NCBI RefSeq assembly: GCF_945957345.1
Contig: NZ_CAMFKW010000052.1
Span: forward strand, 1-34,852
Source of the DNA: an uncultured Allobosea sp.
GTDB taxonomy: Bacteria > Pseudomonadota > Alphaproteobacteria > Rhizobiales > Beijerinckiaceae
Length of the DNA stretch: 34,852 nt
Reading direction: 5' to 3'
Shown: one piece after another, positions 34,111 to 34,852 of the stretch
How the letters are laid out: every line of letters begins with the position of its first letter
How positions within the stretch are numbered: position 1 is the stretch's first letter
Position numbers and translations under genes: made by a program
Notes under the pieces: generated by a model
What the model saw: only the letters and a program-made list of their open reading frames with translations
Told to the model about the DNA's origin: nothing
Databases searched by the model: none

Positions 34111-34852
34111 ATGGCAGCGATCACCGCCGCGATGGTGAAGGAACTCCGCGACAAGACCGGCGCGGGCATGATGGACTGCAAGACCGCCCTTTCGGCGACC
34201 GACGGCAACATGGAAGCCGCCGTCGACTGGCTGCGTGCGAAGGGCCTGTCGAAGGCCGCTAAGAAGGCCGGCCGCGTCGCCGCCGAGGGCCTCGTCGCCG
34301 TCGCGGTGCAGGGCAACGAAGGTGTCGTCGTCGAGGTCAACTCAGAGACCGACTTCGTCGCGCGCAACCCGGAATTCCAGGCGCTCGCCAAGACCATCGC
34401 CGATGTCGCGCTGGAGAAGGGCGGCGACGTCGAGGCGCTGCTCGGCCATCACTATCCGGGCGGCGGCTCTGTCCAGGACGCGATCGCCAACGCCATCGCC
34501 ACCATCGGCGAGAACATGACGCTGCGTCGCGTTTCCTCGCTCAAGGTCTCCTCGGGCGTGATCGGCTCCTATGTCCATGGCGCGATCGCCGACGGCCTCG
34601 GCAAGATCGGCGTCATCGTCGCGCTCGAGTCGACCGGCAAGGCCGATGAGCTCGCCGCACTCGGTCGCCAGCTCGCCATGCATGTCGCCGCGACCAACCC
34701 GGTCGCGCTCGACCTCGCTTCGGTCGCCCCGGACGTTCTGGAGCGCGAGAAGGCGATCCTGGCCGAGAAGAACGCCGGCAAGCCCGAGCACGTCCTCGCC
34801 AAGATCACCGAGAGCGGCCTGAAGAGCTACGCCAAGGAATACTGCCTGCTCG
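34111..34852 (+). CDS. tsf: Elongation factor Ts (partial, cut by the window end)
   Basis: Nucleotide exchange factor that regenerates EF-Tu-GTP. The visible 247 residues run from the ATG at 34111 to the window edge without a stop; the full protein should have about 300. The N-terminal UBA-like domain has TGAGMMDCKTAL (16-27) and the core begins with EVNSETDFVARN at 75-86, contacting EF-Tu. AAGGA lies eight bases upstream. The rpsB-tsf order is almost universal in bacteria. The 248-base gap to rpsB is longer than usual and contains two hairpin elements. Confidence 0.96.
   Translation, partial: MAAITAAMVKELRDKTGAGMMDCKTALSATDGNMEAAVDWLRAKGLSKAAKKAGRVAAEGLVAVAVQGNEGVVVEVNSETDFVARNPEFQALAKTIADVALEKGGDVEALLGHHYPGGGSVQDAIANAIATIGENMTLRRVSSLKVSSGVIGSYVHGAIADGLGKIGVIVALESTGKADELAALGRQLAMHVAATNPVALDLASVAPDVLEREKAILAEKNAGKPEHVLAKITESGLKSYAKEYCLL

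Overview
This is a high-GC chromosomal window made almost entirely of housekeeping genes. Gene order and protein style point to an alphaproteobacterium of the order Hyphomicrobiales (Rhizobiales). The signs are the fabD-fabG-acpP-fabF-mltG-yicC-gmk block, the lptF-lptG-lptD-pdxA-rsmA block beside pepA-holC, proS-lolC/E-lolD-dnaE, an S2 protein with a long C-terminal extension, a short ProRS, and LexA boxes of the GAAC-N7-GAAC direct-repeat type. Bosea or a close relative is my impression from memory, not something proven here.

Layout. Bases 1-6836 (+) carry fatty-acid synthesis (fabD, fabG, acpP, fabF), then mltG (glycan strand termination), yicC (RNase) and gmk (guanylate kinase). A large multi-armed palindrome (6860-6983) separates gmk from the convergent minus-strand block 6996-13810: lptF, lptG, lptD, pdxA and rsmA, read from right to left. 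surA, which often lies between lptD and pdxA, is absent. Divergent from lptF run pepA, holC and a small lipoprotein (13966-16367). Bases 16472-17823 (-) hold an orphan MCE/MlaD protein and a small membrane protein. A YciI-family protein (+), an ABC-F ATPase (-) and a 40-residue membrane peptide (+) follow.

From 20532, coaD, proS, lolC/E and lolD run rightward. A minus-strand lipoprotein with a TTG start lies between lolD and dnaE. Just upstream of dnaE is the most interesting locus: a 36-residue predicted membrane protein (25433-25543) with a strong ribosome binding site, behind a promoter covered by two tandem LexA boxes. This looks like an SOS-induced small membrane protein comparable in design to the Caulobacter division inhibitor SidA. 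dnaE, pncA, a YafY-type HTH-WYL regulator and a VOC protein follow on the plus strand; a membrane-bound GGDEF diguanylate cyclase lies opposite. The window ends with a small secreted protein, rpsB and the start of tsf (cut by the window edge).

No tRNA, rRNA, CRISPR array, insertion sequence or phage gene was recognised. No stretch longer than 300 bases lacks a gene. Intergenic interest is concentrated in hairpins and repeats, listed separately.
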